The notes beneath the pieces are model-generated. The model saw only the letters and a list, made by a program, of their open reading frames with translations. It made no database searches and was not told the DNA's origin. Position numbers and translations under genes: made by a program. From contig JAEUMT010000036.1 in assembly GCA_016791365.1 (NCBI GenBank), positions 1 through 64,000 of the forward strand: 64,000 bases of DNA, in the 5' to 3' direction. This DNA is from Hyphomonadaceae bacterium (lineage in GTDB: Bacteria; Pseudomonadota; Alphaproteobacteria; Caulobacterales; Aquidulcibacteraceae). This document shows positions 17,064 through 25,962 of this stretch, in pieces. The stretch's first letter is position 1. Each line of letters starts with the position of its first letter.

Positions 17064-18305
17064 ATGAGCGATGTCGCGCCAGCTGAAATTGCGCCGATTG
17101 AAGCCGCCCGGCGGATCAAAACGCTGGATGTCCTGCGCGGGCTCGCGATCCTTGGCATCCTGGTTGTGAACGCGCCTTTCTTTTCAGCGCCTTGGCAGAC
17201 CGCGATCAACCCGACCCTGCAGCCGCTCGCAATCGATCAAACCAATGCCTGGACCTGGTTTGTGCCGCATGTGTTTTTCGAGGTGAAGTTCATCACCCTG
17301 TTCTCGTTGCTGTTCGGCGCCAGCCTCTTTCTGGTTGGCGGTGAGCGCAGCGATCCGGAGCGCGGCAAGGTGCTGCGCCGCCGTTTGGGCTGGATGCTGT
17401 TGTTTGGCGTCATTCACGGCGCCGCGATTTGGTATGGCGATATTCTCCTGGTCTATGCCGTTTCAGGACTGGTCGTCATGTTCGCGCGCTCGTGGAGGGC
17501 GCGGACATTGATGATGGTCGGCGGCGTGCTCTACGCAGTTTTGTGTGCATTCGCGTTTCTCGTCGGCGCGGCGATTTCATTCGCGCCGGCGGAAGTCTTG
17601 GCGGAAGTGCGCACACAAGTCTGGACGCCAGAGGCGCCGACGCTTGCAGCGACGATCGCCGGCTTTGGCGGTTCGTTTGCAGAGTCACTGAGCGCCAATT
17701 TCGACGTCTGGTCCTATTTCATCGTTCATGAGCTGACGAACACCGTGCCGCGCACGATCGCGGTCATGATGATTGGCCTGGCGCTGTTCAAATGGGGCTT
17801 CTTTAGCGGCAATGCGCGCGCCTGGGTGTATTGGCTCGTCGTTGTGGTGGGCGCGGCGGCGCTTGCGGCAGTGGCGTACCAGGCGCAGATCAACTACGCC
17901 GCCGGCTTCGATTTCATGCACATGCAGTCGCGCGGGGCGCTGCTCAATCCGGCGCTCTCGATCCTGATCACGCTCATGTATGCGAGCCTGCTCATTCTCT
18001 GCGTGAAGTCCGGCGTGCTGGGCTTTGTCACCAATGCGCTGGCGCCTGTCGGCCAGATGGCGTTCACCAACTACATCGCGCAAAGCCTCATCATGACCGC
18101 GATTTTCTATGGCGGGCGCGGCCTGGGCCTCTATGGCGAGGTCAATCGCGAAACGCTGCTGATGATCGTCGCCGGCGTTTGGGCGGCGCAGCTTGTCTGG
18201 TCGCCGCTTTGGCTTTCGAAGTTCCGGATGGGGCCTCTTGAGTGGGTGTGGCGGCGCCTCAGTTACGGCAAGCCGCTTGCCATCACCAAAGCCGCCGCAG
18301 CATAA
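17064..18305 (+). CDS. DUF418-family membrane protein (YeiB-like)
   Basis: A 413-residue protein with about nine or ten membrane segments. The N-terminus has the family motif RIKTLDVLRGLAILGILVVN, followed by FITLFSLLFGASLFLV and the DILLVYAVSG segment. The C-terminal DUF418 domain carries PVGQMAFTNYIAQSLIM and WSPLWLSKFRMGPLEWVWR. Members are related to acyltransferase-type membrane proteins, but no activity is established. The GGGGGAAC purine stretch precedes the ATG. A secreted small protein gene follows after 23 bases. Confidence 0.9.
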   Translation: MSDVAPAEIAPIEAARRIKTLDVLRGLAILGILVVNAPFFSAPWQTAINPTLQPLAIDQTNAWTWFVPHVFFEVKFITLFSLLFGASLFLVGGERSDPERGKVLRRRLGWMLLFGVIHGAAIWYGDILLVYAVSGLVVMFARSWRARTLMMVGGVLYAVLCAFAFLVGAAISFAPAEVLAEVRTQVWTPEAPTLAATIAGFGGSFAESLSANFDVWSYFIVHELTNTVPRTIAVMMIGLALFKWGFFSGNARAWVYWLVVVVGAAALAAVAYQAQINYAAGFDFMHMQSRGALLNPALSILITLMYASLLILCVKSGVLGFVTNALAPVGQMAFTNYIAQSLIMTAIFYGGRGLGLYGEVNRETLLMIVAGVWAAQLVWSPLWLSKFRMGPLEWVWRRLSYGKPLAITKAAAA

Positions 18306-18328
18306 TTCGATCAACAAGGGAGGAATGA

Positions 18329-18694
18329 ATGAAGACGTTTATCGCAGCGATCGCCGTCGGCGCAGCCATGTTCGCGGCGCCCGCTTTCGCGGACACGATG
18401 CAAAATACCTATGGCAACACCATCGTCGTGACCTATGCGAGCGGCGCCGTGGCGCATTACCACTTCAATGCTGACGGCACATTCAGCGGCGTTGCGCCGG
18501 GCGGCTCTCACATGGCTGGTCGCTACACCGCCGAGGGCGATCAGCTCTGTCTCATTCCGCCGAGCGGGCAGGCGCCGCAATGCACGCAAATCCAGACCGA
18601 TAAGAACATCGGCGATACCTGGACGCAGCTTGGCGCGGACGGGTCGCAAATCACGGTTGAACTCCGCGCCGGCCGCGAGGAGCACGCGCACTAA
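18329..18694 (+). CDS. Small secreted protein of unknown function
   Basis: A 121-residue protein with a clear signal peptide ([20 protein letters not shown], cut after AFA). The mature part is beta-rich with [20 protein letters not shown] and two Cys ([12 protein letters not shown]) that may form a disulfide. A strong GGGAGGA site precedes the ATG. The segment [15 protein letters not shown] resembles small lipocalin-like or META-like beta proteins, but this is not secure. Its stop overlaps the convergent dapD stop by four bases. Confidence 0.75.
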   Translation: MKTFIAAIAVGAAMFAAPAFADTMQNTYGNTIVVTYASGAVAHYHFNADGTFSGVAPGGSHMAGRYTAEGDQLCLIPPSGQAPQCTQIQTDKNIGDTWTQLGADGSQITVELRAGREEHAH

Positions 18695-19539
18695 TCGCGC
18701 AACAACTCGTTCACCCCGGTCTTCGCGCGCGTTTGTGCATCGACACGTTTGACGATCACGACGCACGCGAGGCTCGGGCCGCCTTTGGGATCGGGCAGCG
18801 CGCCGGGGACGACGACTGAGTAGGCCGGTACTTCGCCGCGAAATTGTTCGCCGGTGGCGCGGTCGATGATCTTGGTCGATTGGCTGATGAACGTGCCCAT
18901 CGCCAGCACGGCGCCCTCGCGCACGATCACGCCTTCGGCCACTTCCGAGCGTGCGCCGATGAAGCACCCGTCCTCGATGATGGTTGGATTGGCCTGCAGC
19001 GGCTCAAGCACGCCGCCGATGCCGGCGCCGCCGGAGATATGCACGTTCTTGCCGATCTGCGCGCACGAGCCGACTGTCGCCCAGGTGTCGACCATCGTGC
19101 CTTCATCGACATAGGCGCCGATGTTCACGAAGGACGGCATCAGCACGACGTTTTTTCCGATGAAGCTGCCGCGCCGAACGACAGCGCCAGGCACGCTGCG
19201 GAAGCCTGCTTCTTCGAATTCGCCAGCGCCCCATGCCGCGGTCTTGAGAAGGACTTTGTCCCAGTGGTTCGGAAGCGCTGCTATCGAGACATTGTCTTCG
19301 CGAAACAGCATGTTTGGCGAGAGACGGAAGGACAGCAGGACCGCCTTCTTCAGCCAATCATGGGTTGTCCAGAGGCCGTTAGAATCGCGCGTCGCAACGC
19401 GGGCTTCACCGCGATCAAGCAGGGTCAGCGCCTCGTAAACGGCCTCGCCGATCTTGCCGCTCTTTTGCGACGGCGAAAGCTCGGCGCGCTTTTCCCAGCC
19501 GGCTTCGATTTCGGATTTGATTTCGTCGATCTGCATCAT
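18691..19539 (-). CDS. dapD: Tetrahydrodipicolinate N-succinyltransferase
   Basis: A 282-residue trimeric acyltransferase of the left-handed beta-helix class. It succinylates 2,3,4,5-tetrahydrodipicolinate from succinyl-CoA in the lysine/meso-diaminopimelate pathway. The helical N-terminal domain has [20 protein letters not shown]; the hexapeptide domain follows ([19 protein letters not shown], then [20 protein letters not shown] and [15 protein letters not shown]). It ends with a short C-terminal domain. Length is standard. The HAD nucleotidase gene lies 10 bases upstream on the same strand. Confidence 0.97.
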   Translation of the reverse strand: MMQIDEIKSEIEAGWEKRAELSPSQKSGKIGEAVYEALTLLDRGEARVATRDSNGLWTTHDWLKKAVLLSFRLSPNMLFREDNVSIAALPNHWDKVLLKTAAWGAGEFEEAGFRSVPGAVVRRGSFIGKNVVLMPSFVNIGAYVDEGTMVDTWATVGSCAQIGKNVHISGGAGIGGVLEPLQANPTIIEDGCFIGARSEVAEGVIVREGAVLAMGTFISQSTKIIDRATGEQFRGEVPAYSVVVPGALPDPKGGPSLACVVIVKRVDAQTRAKTGVNELLRD

Positions 19540-19549
19540 GGCGCCAGAG

Positions 19550-20203
19550 CTAGCGCGTTTGACCGTCCAATGCCAAGCGCAGCAGCGCCTTGACGTGCGG
19601 CGCCCAGTGATCGAGGTAGGGTGGGCGCGGCGCCGGATGGACCACGCCGACGAGCGCCGTTTGAAATCCCATGTCGTGCGCGGGTTCGAGATTGTGGAGC
19701 GTGTCTTCGATCAGGAGTGCGCCCCGCGCATCGAAGCCGCAATGCGTCAATAGCCGTTCGTAGCAGGCGCGCTGCGGCTTTGGCGTCAGGGCCGCCGTTT
19801 CGATGTCGAACACGGTATCGAACAGATCATCGAGTTTGAGGCTCGCGAGCACGCGTTGGGCGTGGCCGCCGCCGCCATTGGTGAAAATGATGCGCCGGCC
19901 CGGGAGGCTCCCGATCAGCGCACGTAGCTCGGCGTCGGGTTCGAGCACCGAGTGATCCGCTTCGTGTACGTCCAGCAGAAAGTCGCGCGCGTCGATATCG
20001 TGGTGGCGCATGAGGCCAACGACTGTCGCGCCGTATTGATGGAAATAGCGCTCGCGGATTTCGAGCGCGCCCGCTGTGTCGAACCCGGTGGCGCGCTCGA
20101 TGTAGCGCGTCATCCGCTCGCCGATCTCATCGTAGAGCGCGCGGGCGGGGTAGAGTGTGTTGTCGAGATCGAACACCCAGGTGCGGATGCCCGCGAAGCT
20201 CAT
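19550..20203 (-). CDS. HAD-family pyrimidine 5'-nucleotidase-like phosphatase
   Basis: A 217-residue haloacid dehalogenase-type hydrolase. Motif I is FDLDNTLYP (nucleophile and acid/base Asp), motif II IIFTNGG, motif III Lys in [10 protein letters not shown], and motif [18 protein letters not shown]. The DLDNTLYP signature and YIERATGF cap region match the Sdt1/pyrimidine 5'-nucleotidase subfamily, which dephosphorylates UMP and CMP-like substrates. Substrate is inferred. Its start overlaps the stop of the upstream DUF1036 gene by four bases, so they are translationally coupled. Confidence 0.87.
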   Translation of the reverse strand: MSFAGIRTWVFDLDNTLYPARALYDEIGERMTRYIERATGFDTAGALEIRERYFHQYGATVVGLMRHHDIDARDFLLDVHEADHSVLEPDAELRALIGSLPGRRIIFTNGGGGHAQRVLASLKLDDLFDTVFDIETAALTPKPQRACYERLLTHCGFDARGALLIEDTLHNLEPAHDMGFQTALVGVVHPAPRPPYLDHWAPHVKALLRLALDGQTR

Positions 20204-21375
20204 TCTTCGCGGTTCTGGGTTGGCGCGGCGGGCGCGCTTGGCGGATCGAAGCCGCGCCTTGGCGCCGTCGCGCCTGTCGCGTCGGCCGCATCATCCGCCG
20301 CCGGCGTCAATTGCCTCGGCATGACGCCCGCTTCGAGGAAATCGCGCTCTTCAAAGTCGACGACCAGACCGTCGCGATTGCGCGCGCCGATGCGTGTGAA
20401 CAGCGCGGTTTGATAGTAACGCGTATCGCAGTGCTCCCGGCCAAGGATCGCGAAGCGCGCGGGGCTGGTGCAGAACGGCTCGCCGCCGGCCGCGAGGTAA
20501 CGCGGGCCGTTCGGCGAATCCAGTGAAGCGTAAACGTAATAGACTTCCTGGATGAGCACTTCATCGATGGTGCGCACGCACCCGGCAGGCGCCAGCGCCC
20601 ACCAACCGCGGCTTTCCCAGCCTTCGCCGCGACGGCGCGCAATCGCCGTCCATACGCGTCCGCGCGTGCGGTTGCAGAGCGTCAAGCCGACTTGTCCGGC
20701 GCGGCGGCGTGCTGCTGTTTCAAGGGCGTCGATCAGTTGATCCTGGCTCGCGCTGGGCGCGAGGCGCGCGGTGGTGCGAAACTGGGCTATGGCGCTGGCG
20801 ATGCGGCGCGGATCGACGCCGCCGCGGCCTTCGCGCACGTCAAAGCCCGCATCTTCCAACAGACGTTGGAGTCCCAATTGGCGTGAGCGTGATTGCGAAT
20901 ATTGATTGGCTTCCGAGAACGACGTGCGCCAGCTGTCGCGCTTGTTGATTTGCACGCGGCGGAAGCGGCGCTCTTCGTAGCTGTCGCTGCAGCGCGGCGG
21001 ATTTTCGATCTGGAATTGGCGCGTAGGGTCGACGCAGAGGCGCGCATCGCCCGTCCATTGCTGGCGCCCGCCACGGTGAGCGGAGGAGGTGCGGGCGTAG
21101 AGGTAGTGCGTACCACGCGCGAGCGGCGCGCCGATGGCGACACGGCATTCGCCGGGGCGCAGGCGCGTCCAGCCTTGCACCTGGATCGCGCGGCCATCCG
21201 GGCGGCCGGTTGCCGCTTCGAGCACGTATGTCGTCTCGTTGCAGATTTGCCAGCCGTTCGGCGCGCGCTGCTGCTGCGCGACGGCGCTACCCGCGAACGC
21301 GAGCGCTGCAACGCCACCAACCGCCGCCAACGCGGCGAGTGCGACGCGTTTACTGAATAAGCGTGCCAGCGCCAT
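20200..21375 (-). CDS. Exported protein with two DUF1036 modules
   Basis: A 391-residue protein with a signal peptide or anchor ([22 protein letters not shown], about residues 12-33). Two DUF1036-like units follow: residues about 40-130 ([17 protein letters not shown] ... [14 protein letters not shown] ... HYLYARTSS) and about 225-320 ([18 protein letters not shown] ... [14 protein letters not shown] ... YYVYASLDS). Each has the CN-T and P-G-C patterns of this family, known mostly from alphaproteobacteria and of unknown function. The tail is Pro/Ala-rich. The ATG overlaps the argB 3' end by 26 bases, so it belongs to the argB operon. Confidence 0.85.
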   Translation of the reverse strand: MALARLFSKRVALAALAAVGGVAALAFAGSAVAQQQRAPNGWQICNETTYVLEAATGRPDGRAIQVQGWTRLRPGECRVAIGAPLARGTHYLYARTSSAHRGGRQQWTGDARLCVDPTRQFQIENPPRCSDSYEERRFRRVQINKRDSWRTSFSEANQYSQSRSRQLGLQRLLEDAGFDVREGRGGVDPRRIASAIAQFRTTARLAPSASQDQLIDALETAARRRAGQVGLTLCNRTRGRVWTAIARRRGEGWESRGWWALAPAGCVRTIDEVLIQEVYYVYASLDSPNGPRYLAAGGEPFCTSPARFAILGREHCDTRYYQTALFTRIGARNRDGLVVDFEERDFLEAGVMPRQLTPAADDAADATGATAPRRGFDPPSAPAAPTQNREE

Positions 21376-22282
21376 GTTCGGTGAACAATTCCATGAGCAG
21401 GACGTGCGGCGTGCGCCCGTCGAGAATGACAGCTGCTTCGACGCCCTGGTCGAGGGCGGCGATGCAGGTTTCGAGTTTCGGGATCATGCCGCCAGTGGCG
21501 GTTCCGTCGTCTATCAGTTTGCGCGCGTCGGCGACGCTCATCTCGCGGATGAGGTTGCCGTCCTTGTCGAGCACGCCCGGAATATCCGAGAGCAGCAAGA
21601 AACGTTTCGCGGAAAGCGCCTTGGCGATCGCGCCGGCGGCGGTGTCAGCGTTGATGTTGTAGGTGCGGCCATCTTCCGCGACGCCGATCGGCGCAACGAC
21701 TGGAATGTAGTCTTCCGGCGCGTTGATCAGAGCTTGGATCAAAGTCGGATCGACATCGCTGGGTTCGCCGACATAGCCGAGATCGACGACCTGTTCGATC
21801 ATGCTGTCGGGATCTTTGCGCGTGCGCACGGCTTTCTCGCACGTGATCAGCCGCGCATCTTTGCCGGAGAGGCCAACGCCGCGCACGTCGGCTTCGCGCC
21901 CCGCGGACGTGATTAAGTGCGCGAGTTCCTTGTTGACGCTGCCTGACAGCACCATCTCCGCGACTTCCATTGTCTCGGCGTCGGTCACACGGAGCCCGTC
22001 CACGAATTGCGATTTCACGCCTGCCCGGTCGAGCATGCGGCTGATCTGCGGCCCGCCGCCGTGAACGACGACAGGATGCAAGCCCACGAGTTTCAAAAGG
22101 ACGACGTCTGCGGCGAATTTGCGGGCAGTTTCCGTATCGCCCATGGCGTGGCCGCCATATTTCACCACAACGATCTCGCGATCGTAGATCTGAATGTAGG
22201 GAAGGGCCTCCGCGAGTGTCTTCGCGGCGGTCAAACCTTCTTCCAGCGCCGCCATGCGGTCTTTAGGGGGAAGCTTGCTCAC
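21350..22282 (-). CDS. argB: Acetylglutamate kinase
   Basis: A 310-residue amino acid kinase catalysing the second step of arginine synthesis, ATP-dependent phosphorylation of N-acetylglutamate. Signatures are [32 protein letters not shown], the NAG-binding [15 protein letters not shown], and [18 protein letters not shown]. The start is GTG at 22282. An N-terminal helix of about 25 residues precedes the kinase core, typical of arginine-sensitive hexameric enzymes, which would allow feedback inhibition; this is inference. It lies 26 bases after engB. Confidence 0.97.
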   Translation of the reverse strand: MSKLPPKDRMAALEEGLTAAKTLAEALPYIQIYDREIVVVKYGGHAMGDTETARKFAADVVLLKLVGLHPVVVHGGGPQISRMLDRAGVKSQFVDGLRVTDAETMEVAEMVLSGSVNKELAHLITSAGREADVRGVGLSGKDARLITCEKAVRTRKDPDSMIEQVVDLGYVGEPSDVDPTLIQALINAPEDYIPVVAPIGVAEDGRTYNINADTAAGAIAKALSAKRFLLLSDIPGVLDKDGNLIREMSVADARKLIDDGTATGGMIPKLETCIAALDQGVEAAVILDGRTPHVLLMELFTEHGAGTLIQ

Positions 22283-22308
22283 CCGCGGTTCCTAAGCGGT
22301 AACGCGCG

Positions 22309-22941
22309 TCAGGCCAAGGCCGCGATTTCAGCGCGCAGAAGCTCAATCCCCAGGCCTTTTTCGCTGGACGTTGCGATAATCTCCGGGTGCGCGGCGGGGC
22401 GTTTGGCGAGTGCGGCGCGCGTTGCGGCAAGCGTCTCCGCGATTTCGCTTGGCTTCACTTTGTCAGCCTTGGTGAGCACGACTTGATAGATCACAGCCGA
22501 GGTGTCGAGCGCGTCCATGACAGTCTTGTCATCCGCCTTGAGGCCGTGGCGGCCATCGATCAGCAGAATCACGCGCTGCAGCGTTGGGCGTCCGCGAAGA
22601 TAGTCGCGCGTCAGCGTCGTCCAGCGGCCGATCTCGGCCTTGGGGGCCTTGGCGTAGCCGTAGCCGGGAAGGTCGACGAGGCGCAGGCGATCGCCCATGC
22701 GGAAGAAGTTGAGCTCGCGCGTGCGGCCCGGCTCTGTCGATGCGCGTGCGAGCTTGTTGCGGCCGGTGAGCGCGTTGATCAGTGATGACTTGCCGACGTT
22801 CGAGCGCCCCGCGAACGCAATTTCGGGCAAGCTCGCGTCAGGCAAATGCTCCATGCCGGCGACACCGCGCTCGAACTCGATCGGTCCGGCGAACAGCAAT
22901 CTGCCGGCTTCGAGGCGTTCTTCTTGTTCTTGCGCGGTCAT
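22309..22941 (-). CDS. engB: Ribosome biogenesis GTPase EngB/YsxC
   Basis: A 210-residue TRAFAC GTPase needed for late large-subunit assembly. The G1 loop is GRSNVGKSS (residues 45-53), G3 DLPGYGYAKAP, and G4 LTKADKVKPSE; STEPGRTRELNFF is the switch region typical of this subfamily. Length is normal. It lies between argB and yidC on the same strand; the family B repeat fills the gap to yidC. Confidence 0.96.
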   Translation of the reverse strand: MTAQEQEERLEAGRLLFAGPIEFERGVAGMEHLPDASLPEIAFAGRSNVGKSSLINALTGRNKLARASTEPGRTRELNFFRMGDRLRLVDLPGYGYAKAPKAEIGRWTTLTRDYLRGRPTLQRVILLIDGRHGLKADDKTVMDALDTSAVIYQVVLTKADKVKPSEIAETLAATRAALAKRPAAHPEIIATSSEKGLGIELLRAEIAALA

Positions 22942-22948
22942 CTCAAAC

Positions 22949-23054
22949 CGTCATCCTGGGCCGAGCGTTAGCGAGACCCGGGATCCAGGGCTAACACGCT
23001 CACTCTACGATCCCCTGGATCCCGGATCACGCGTTCCGCGTGTCCAGGATGACG
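22949..23054. repeat. Dispersed palindromic repeat, family B (second copy)
   Basis: Terminal arms CGTCATCCTGG and CCAGGATGACG match the copy at 13321-13423, with internal GGGATCCAGGG and CCCCTGGATCCCGG. It sits between yidC and engB in the same operon direction, so it is probably transcribed and could fold as a stable hairpin pair that separates mRNA segments. Confidence 0.85.
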
Positions 23055-23058
23055 AGGA

Positions 23059-24966
23059 CTAACTCGTTGCTGTCGGTTCTCGCCCAAATCTCTTGGCCAA
23101 AAACTTATCCAACTGCGTTTCCACGCCTTGCCTGCGCATGATCACGTATTGCTGGAGGATCGAGAGCGTGTTGGACCAGGTCCAGTAGATCACGAGGCCT
23201 GCAGGGAACGCGGCGAACATCACGGTGAACAGGATCGGCAGGAAGCGGAAGATTTGCGCTTGCACCGGATCGGTTGGCGGCGGCGACAGCGCCTGCAGCG
23301 CCATCATCGAGATGCCGTAGAAGATCGGCCACAGGCCAATCATCAGGAAGGCCGGCACGCTGTACGGCAGCAAACCAAACAGATTGAAAAGCGAGGTTGG
23401 ATCCTGCGCTGAGAGATCGTGAATCCAACCGACGAACGGCTCGTGACGCATTTCGATGGTCACGGTCAGTGTCTTGTAGAGGGCGAAGAACACCGGGATT
23501 TGCAGCAGGATGGGCACGCAACCCGCAACCGGATTGATCTTCTCGGTCTGGTATAGCTTGAGGATTTCCTGCTGCTGGCGCTGCTTGTCGGCGGCGTAGC
23601 GTTCCTGCACTTCCTTCATCTTCGGCTGCAGGCCGCGCATCTTCGCCATCGCCTTGAACGATTGATAGACGAGCGGAAACATCAGCGCCTTGATGACGAC
23701 AGTGGACGCCAAGATCGCCAGGCCGAAATTGAAGACGATGCCCCAGCTGGCGAAGACCTGACCGAAATAGTGCAGCATCGCGAAGAACGGGCGGGTCAGG
23801 AACCAGAAATTGCCCCAGTCGATCGCGTCGTCGAAGCGCGGGATCGCGGCGCCGCCGCCGGTCTCATCGCCGCCGCGCTCATAGGCGCGGAGCAATTCGT
23901 AGCGCTTGGCGCCGGCGAAGAAGCGCTGGGTGTAGGTGATTTCGCCGCCGACGGGCACCTCGCGCCAGTTGCCGCGATAGGCGGCGCGATAATCGTTGCG
24001 GCCGTCTTCGGTGTTGCTGTCGAAATAGACGGACACGCGCTCGCTTTGATCGGGGATGATCGCGGCCAGCCAATAGTGTTCGGTGACGCCGAGCCAGCCG
24101 CCCGTGCCTTGCGCTTCATCGATGCGCTCGTCTTCGCCGACGCGGCCGCGCACGCGATCACGCGCGTGCTTGTCTGCGTCCTTGAAGGTGGTCTGATGGC
24201 GCGTGTTGTTCGGGCCGAAGGCGCCGATCAGGCCTTGGTGAACGATCGGCTGATTGCGGTAGTGATCCGGCAGGCCGTCGCGGCGCACCGTGCCAAACGG
24301 GCGCACCTGGATCGGCGCGCCACTCGTGTTGCGCACCGTATCGGTGATCGTGAACATGAAATGCTCATCGACGGCGATGGTGCGTTCGATGGCGCGGCCG
24401 TCGCCGGCGTTGAAGGTCAGCGTCACCGGCGTGGTTGGCGTCAGGCGTGAGCCTTCGGCCGCCGTCCACTGGCTGCGCGAATCCGAGAGCGTGCTGGTTG
24501 CGTCGCCCGATTGAGCTTCCCAGCCAAAGAAAGCGTCGTGCCCGAACTCGGTGTTGATCGGCGAGAGCAGCGTCACTTCCGGACTCGTCGGGTCGATCGT
24601 TTGGCGATATTGGCGCAGGCTGAGATCGTCGATCCGCGCGCCTTCGAGCGAGATTGAGCCGTCGACCTCTTGGGTGTCGATAGCGACGCGCGCTGTTGAG
24701 GCGCTGAGCGCCTGCTCGCGCGTTACGGGGCCGCCCGTGGCCGGGGCGACCGCGGGCGCGCTGGCGTCCGCCGCGGCGCTTGGCGCGGCTTCGCGCTCTT
24801 GTTGCTGTTGCTGCTCGGCCTGCGCGCGCTGTTGCTCGGCGATCCGCTCGCGGTTCGGGCCGTTATAGAGAAACTCGAAGCCCAGCATGATCCCGATCGA
24901 CAACACGATCGCGAGGATCACATTGCGGGTCTCGTTCGGACCCATGCCGCCGCCTGGATTCTGCAT
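23059..24966 (-). CDS. yidC: Membrane protein insertase YidC
   Basis: A 635-residue Oxa1-superfamily insertase that inserts and folds inner membrane proteins, alone or with Sec. The N-terminal anchor is NVILAIVLSIGIMLGFEFLY. A large periplasmic beta-sandwich domain spans about residues 90-390. The conserved five-helix core begins near residue 400, including VVIKALMFPLVYQSFKAMAK with the positively charged groove, KINPVAGCVPILLQIPVFFA and the final VIYWTWSNTLSILQQYVIMR. Length and order are typical. It follows rnpA by 6 bases. Confidence 0.97.
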   Translation of the reverse strand: MQNPGGGMGPNETRNVILAIVLSIGIMLGFEFLYNGPNRERIAEQQRAQAEQQQQQEREAAPSAAADASAPAVAPATGGPVTREQALSASTARVAIDTQEVDGSISLEGARIDDLSLRQYRQTIDPTSPEVTLLSPINTEFGHDAFFGWEAQSGDATSTLSDSRSQWTAAEGSRLTPTTPVTLTFNAGDGRAIERTIAVDEHFMFTITDTVRNTSGAPIQVRPFGTVRRDGLPDHYRNQPIVHQGLIGAFGPNNTRHQTTFKDADKHARDRVRGRVGEDERIDEAQGTGGWLGVTEHYWLAAIIPDQSERVSVYFDSNTEDGRNDYRAAYRGNWREVPVGGEITYTQRFFAGAKRYELLRAYERGGDETGGGAAIPRFDDAIDWGNFWFLTRPFFAMLHYFGQVFASWGIVFNFGLAILASTVVIKALMFPLVYQSFKAMAKMRGLQPKMKEVQERYAADKQRQQQEILKLYQTEKINPVAGCVPILLQIPVFFALYKTLTVTIEMRHEPFVGWIHDLSAQDPTSLFNLFGLLPYSVPAFLMIGLWPIFYGISMMALQALSPPPTDPVQAQIFRFLPILFTVMFAAFPAGLVIYWTWSNTLSILQQYVIMRRQGVETQLDKFLAKRFGREPTATS

Positions 24967-24972
24967 CGGATT

Positions 24973-25386
24973 TCAGTCGCTTTCGGTTGATTTTGCGGAG
25001 GCTTTGGCGCGTTTCGCGCCTTCCAGATCGGCGCGGAGCCTTATCAGTGCGTTTCCAAGATCGTCAAGCAAAGCAGGCCAAGCGGCAGATGGGGTCTGTT
25101 GCCGCGCCACCAAGACATAATCGACACCGGAAACGCCGTGTTCCGGCAGAAGGCGACGAGCGGCCTCGCGTAATCGACGCTTCGCGCGGTTGCGCTCGAC
25201 CGCGCCGCCAACCTTTTTCGAGGCCGTAAAGCCGAGCCCAATGGGCCCCTCCGCCTCGCGTCGGCGCGCCTCTACCAGCACCGCGGGTCTGGATGCGCGA
25301 AACCCCGCCCGCACGAACAAGAATTGCGCGCGCTTGGTCAGCTTTTGGATGGGATGGGCAGTGGGCAATGGGGCAATGGGCGGCAA
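24973..25386 (-). CDS. rnpA: Ribonuclease P protein component
   Basis: A basic protein of about 137 residues that assists the RNase P RNA in tRNA 5' maturation. The family signature is VERNRAKRRLREAARRLLP; LTKRAQFLFVRAG at the N-terminus and GLGFTASKKVGGA precede it. The start is uncertain: the longest frame begins with a TTG at 25386 and a second TTG is at 25368, in a repetitive CATTGCCC tract; no ATG is available. The rpmH stop lies 49 bases upstream. The order rpmH-rnpA-yidC is nearly universal. Confidence 0.9.
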   Translation of the reverse strand: MPPIAPLPTAHPIQKLTKRAQFLFVRAGFRASRPAVLVEARRREAEGPIGLGFTASKKVGGAVERNRAKRRLREAARRLLPEHGVSGVDYVLVARQQTPSAAWPALLDDLGNALIRLRADLEGAKRAKASAKSTESD

Positions 25387-25435
25387 AAGGGGCGCAGCAG
25401 GCTTACCGCCTACCGCGAAACGCCCACTGCCTCAA

Positions 25436-25576
25436 TTAAGCGGAGAGCTTCTTGCGGCCCTTGGCGCGTCGGCGCGACAGCACCTTTTGGCCGCCCTTGG
25501 TGGCCATACGGGCGCGGAAGCCATGGCGACGCTTACGAACGAGCCGGCTCGGCTGGTAGGTCCGCTTGGTGCTCAC
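25436..25576 (-). CDS. rpmH: 50S ribosomal protein L34
   Basis: A short gene read directly from the minus strand: 46 residues starting from GTG, sequence beginning [20 protein letters not shown] and ending GRKKLSA with a TAA stop. The pattern [38 protein letters not shown] is the complete L34 signature. It heads the rpmH-rnpA-yidC-engB-argB cluster. GTG initiation is likely, as no ATG is near. Confidence 0.97.
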   Translation of the reverse strand: MSTKRTYQPSRLVRKRRHGFRARMATKGGQKVLSRRRAKGRKKLSA

Positions 25577-25662
25577 GACGACGCCTCAATGCTGAATGGG
25601 CCCGCGTGGGGCCGGAAAATGAAGGGGCGGGGATTACCCCAGGCCCTTGGAAGCGTCAAGGA

Positions 25663-25770
25663 TCAGGGCGGGACAAAAGCTCTGGCGACAACAAACAGGA
25701 TCGCGAGGGCCCAAAGCGACCCCAAGAAGACGAGGGCGTGCCGCTGTCGCGGCGTTATCGGAGGTATCAT
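25663..25770 (-). CDS. Putative 35-residue single-pass membrane microprotein
   Basis: A short frame beginning MIPPITPRQRHALVFLGSLW and ending in AFVPP, with one strongly hydrophobic segment after a basic N-terminus (positive-inside topology). The ATG has an ideal ribosome site, AAGGAG seven bases upstream, which is better than many neighbours. It lies 86 bases upstream of rpmH on the same strand, so it could be the first gene, or a leader peptide, of that operon. No known family. Conservation in relatives would settle it. Confidence 0.55.
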   Translation of the reverse strand: MIPPITPRQRHALVFLGSLWALAILFVVARAFVPP

Positions 25771-25962
25771 GGAGAGGCTCCTTCCTGGGAGGAGGCGGGA
25801 GTGCAGCAGAGCTCTCAGTCGCTGGCGGCCAAAGTTCCCCGTGCCAACGATATCCACAGCGTACGGCCGCATGCCCGATCAGCCGAATGAATTCGCGGTT
25901 TGGTTCCGAAACGGGACCTCGCGCCTGACAAAAACCCCGCCCTTAGGCTAGGGCTTGGGTGA

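Noticed and set aside
25577-25962. Possible replication origin near rpmH/rnpA
   Set aside because: No cluster of DnaA boxes or AT-rich unwinding region and no dnaA gene is visible; in this class origins lie elsewhere.
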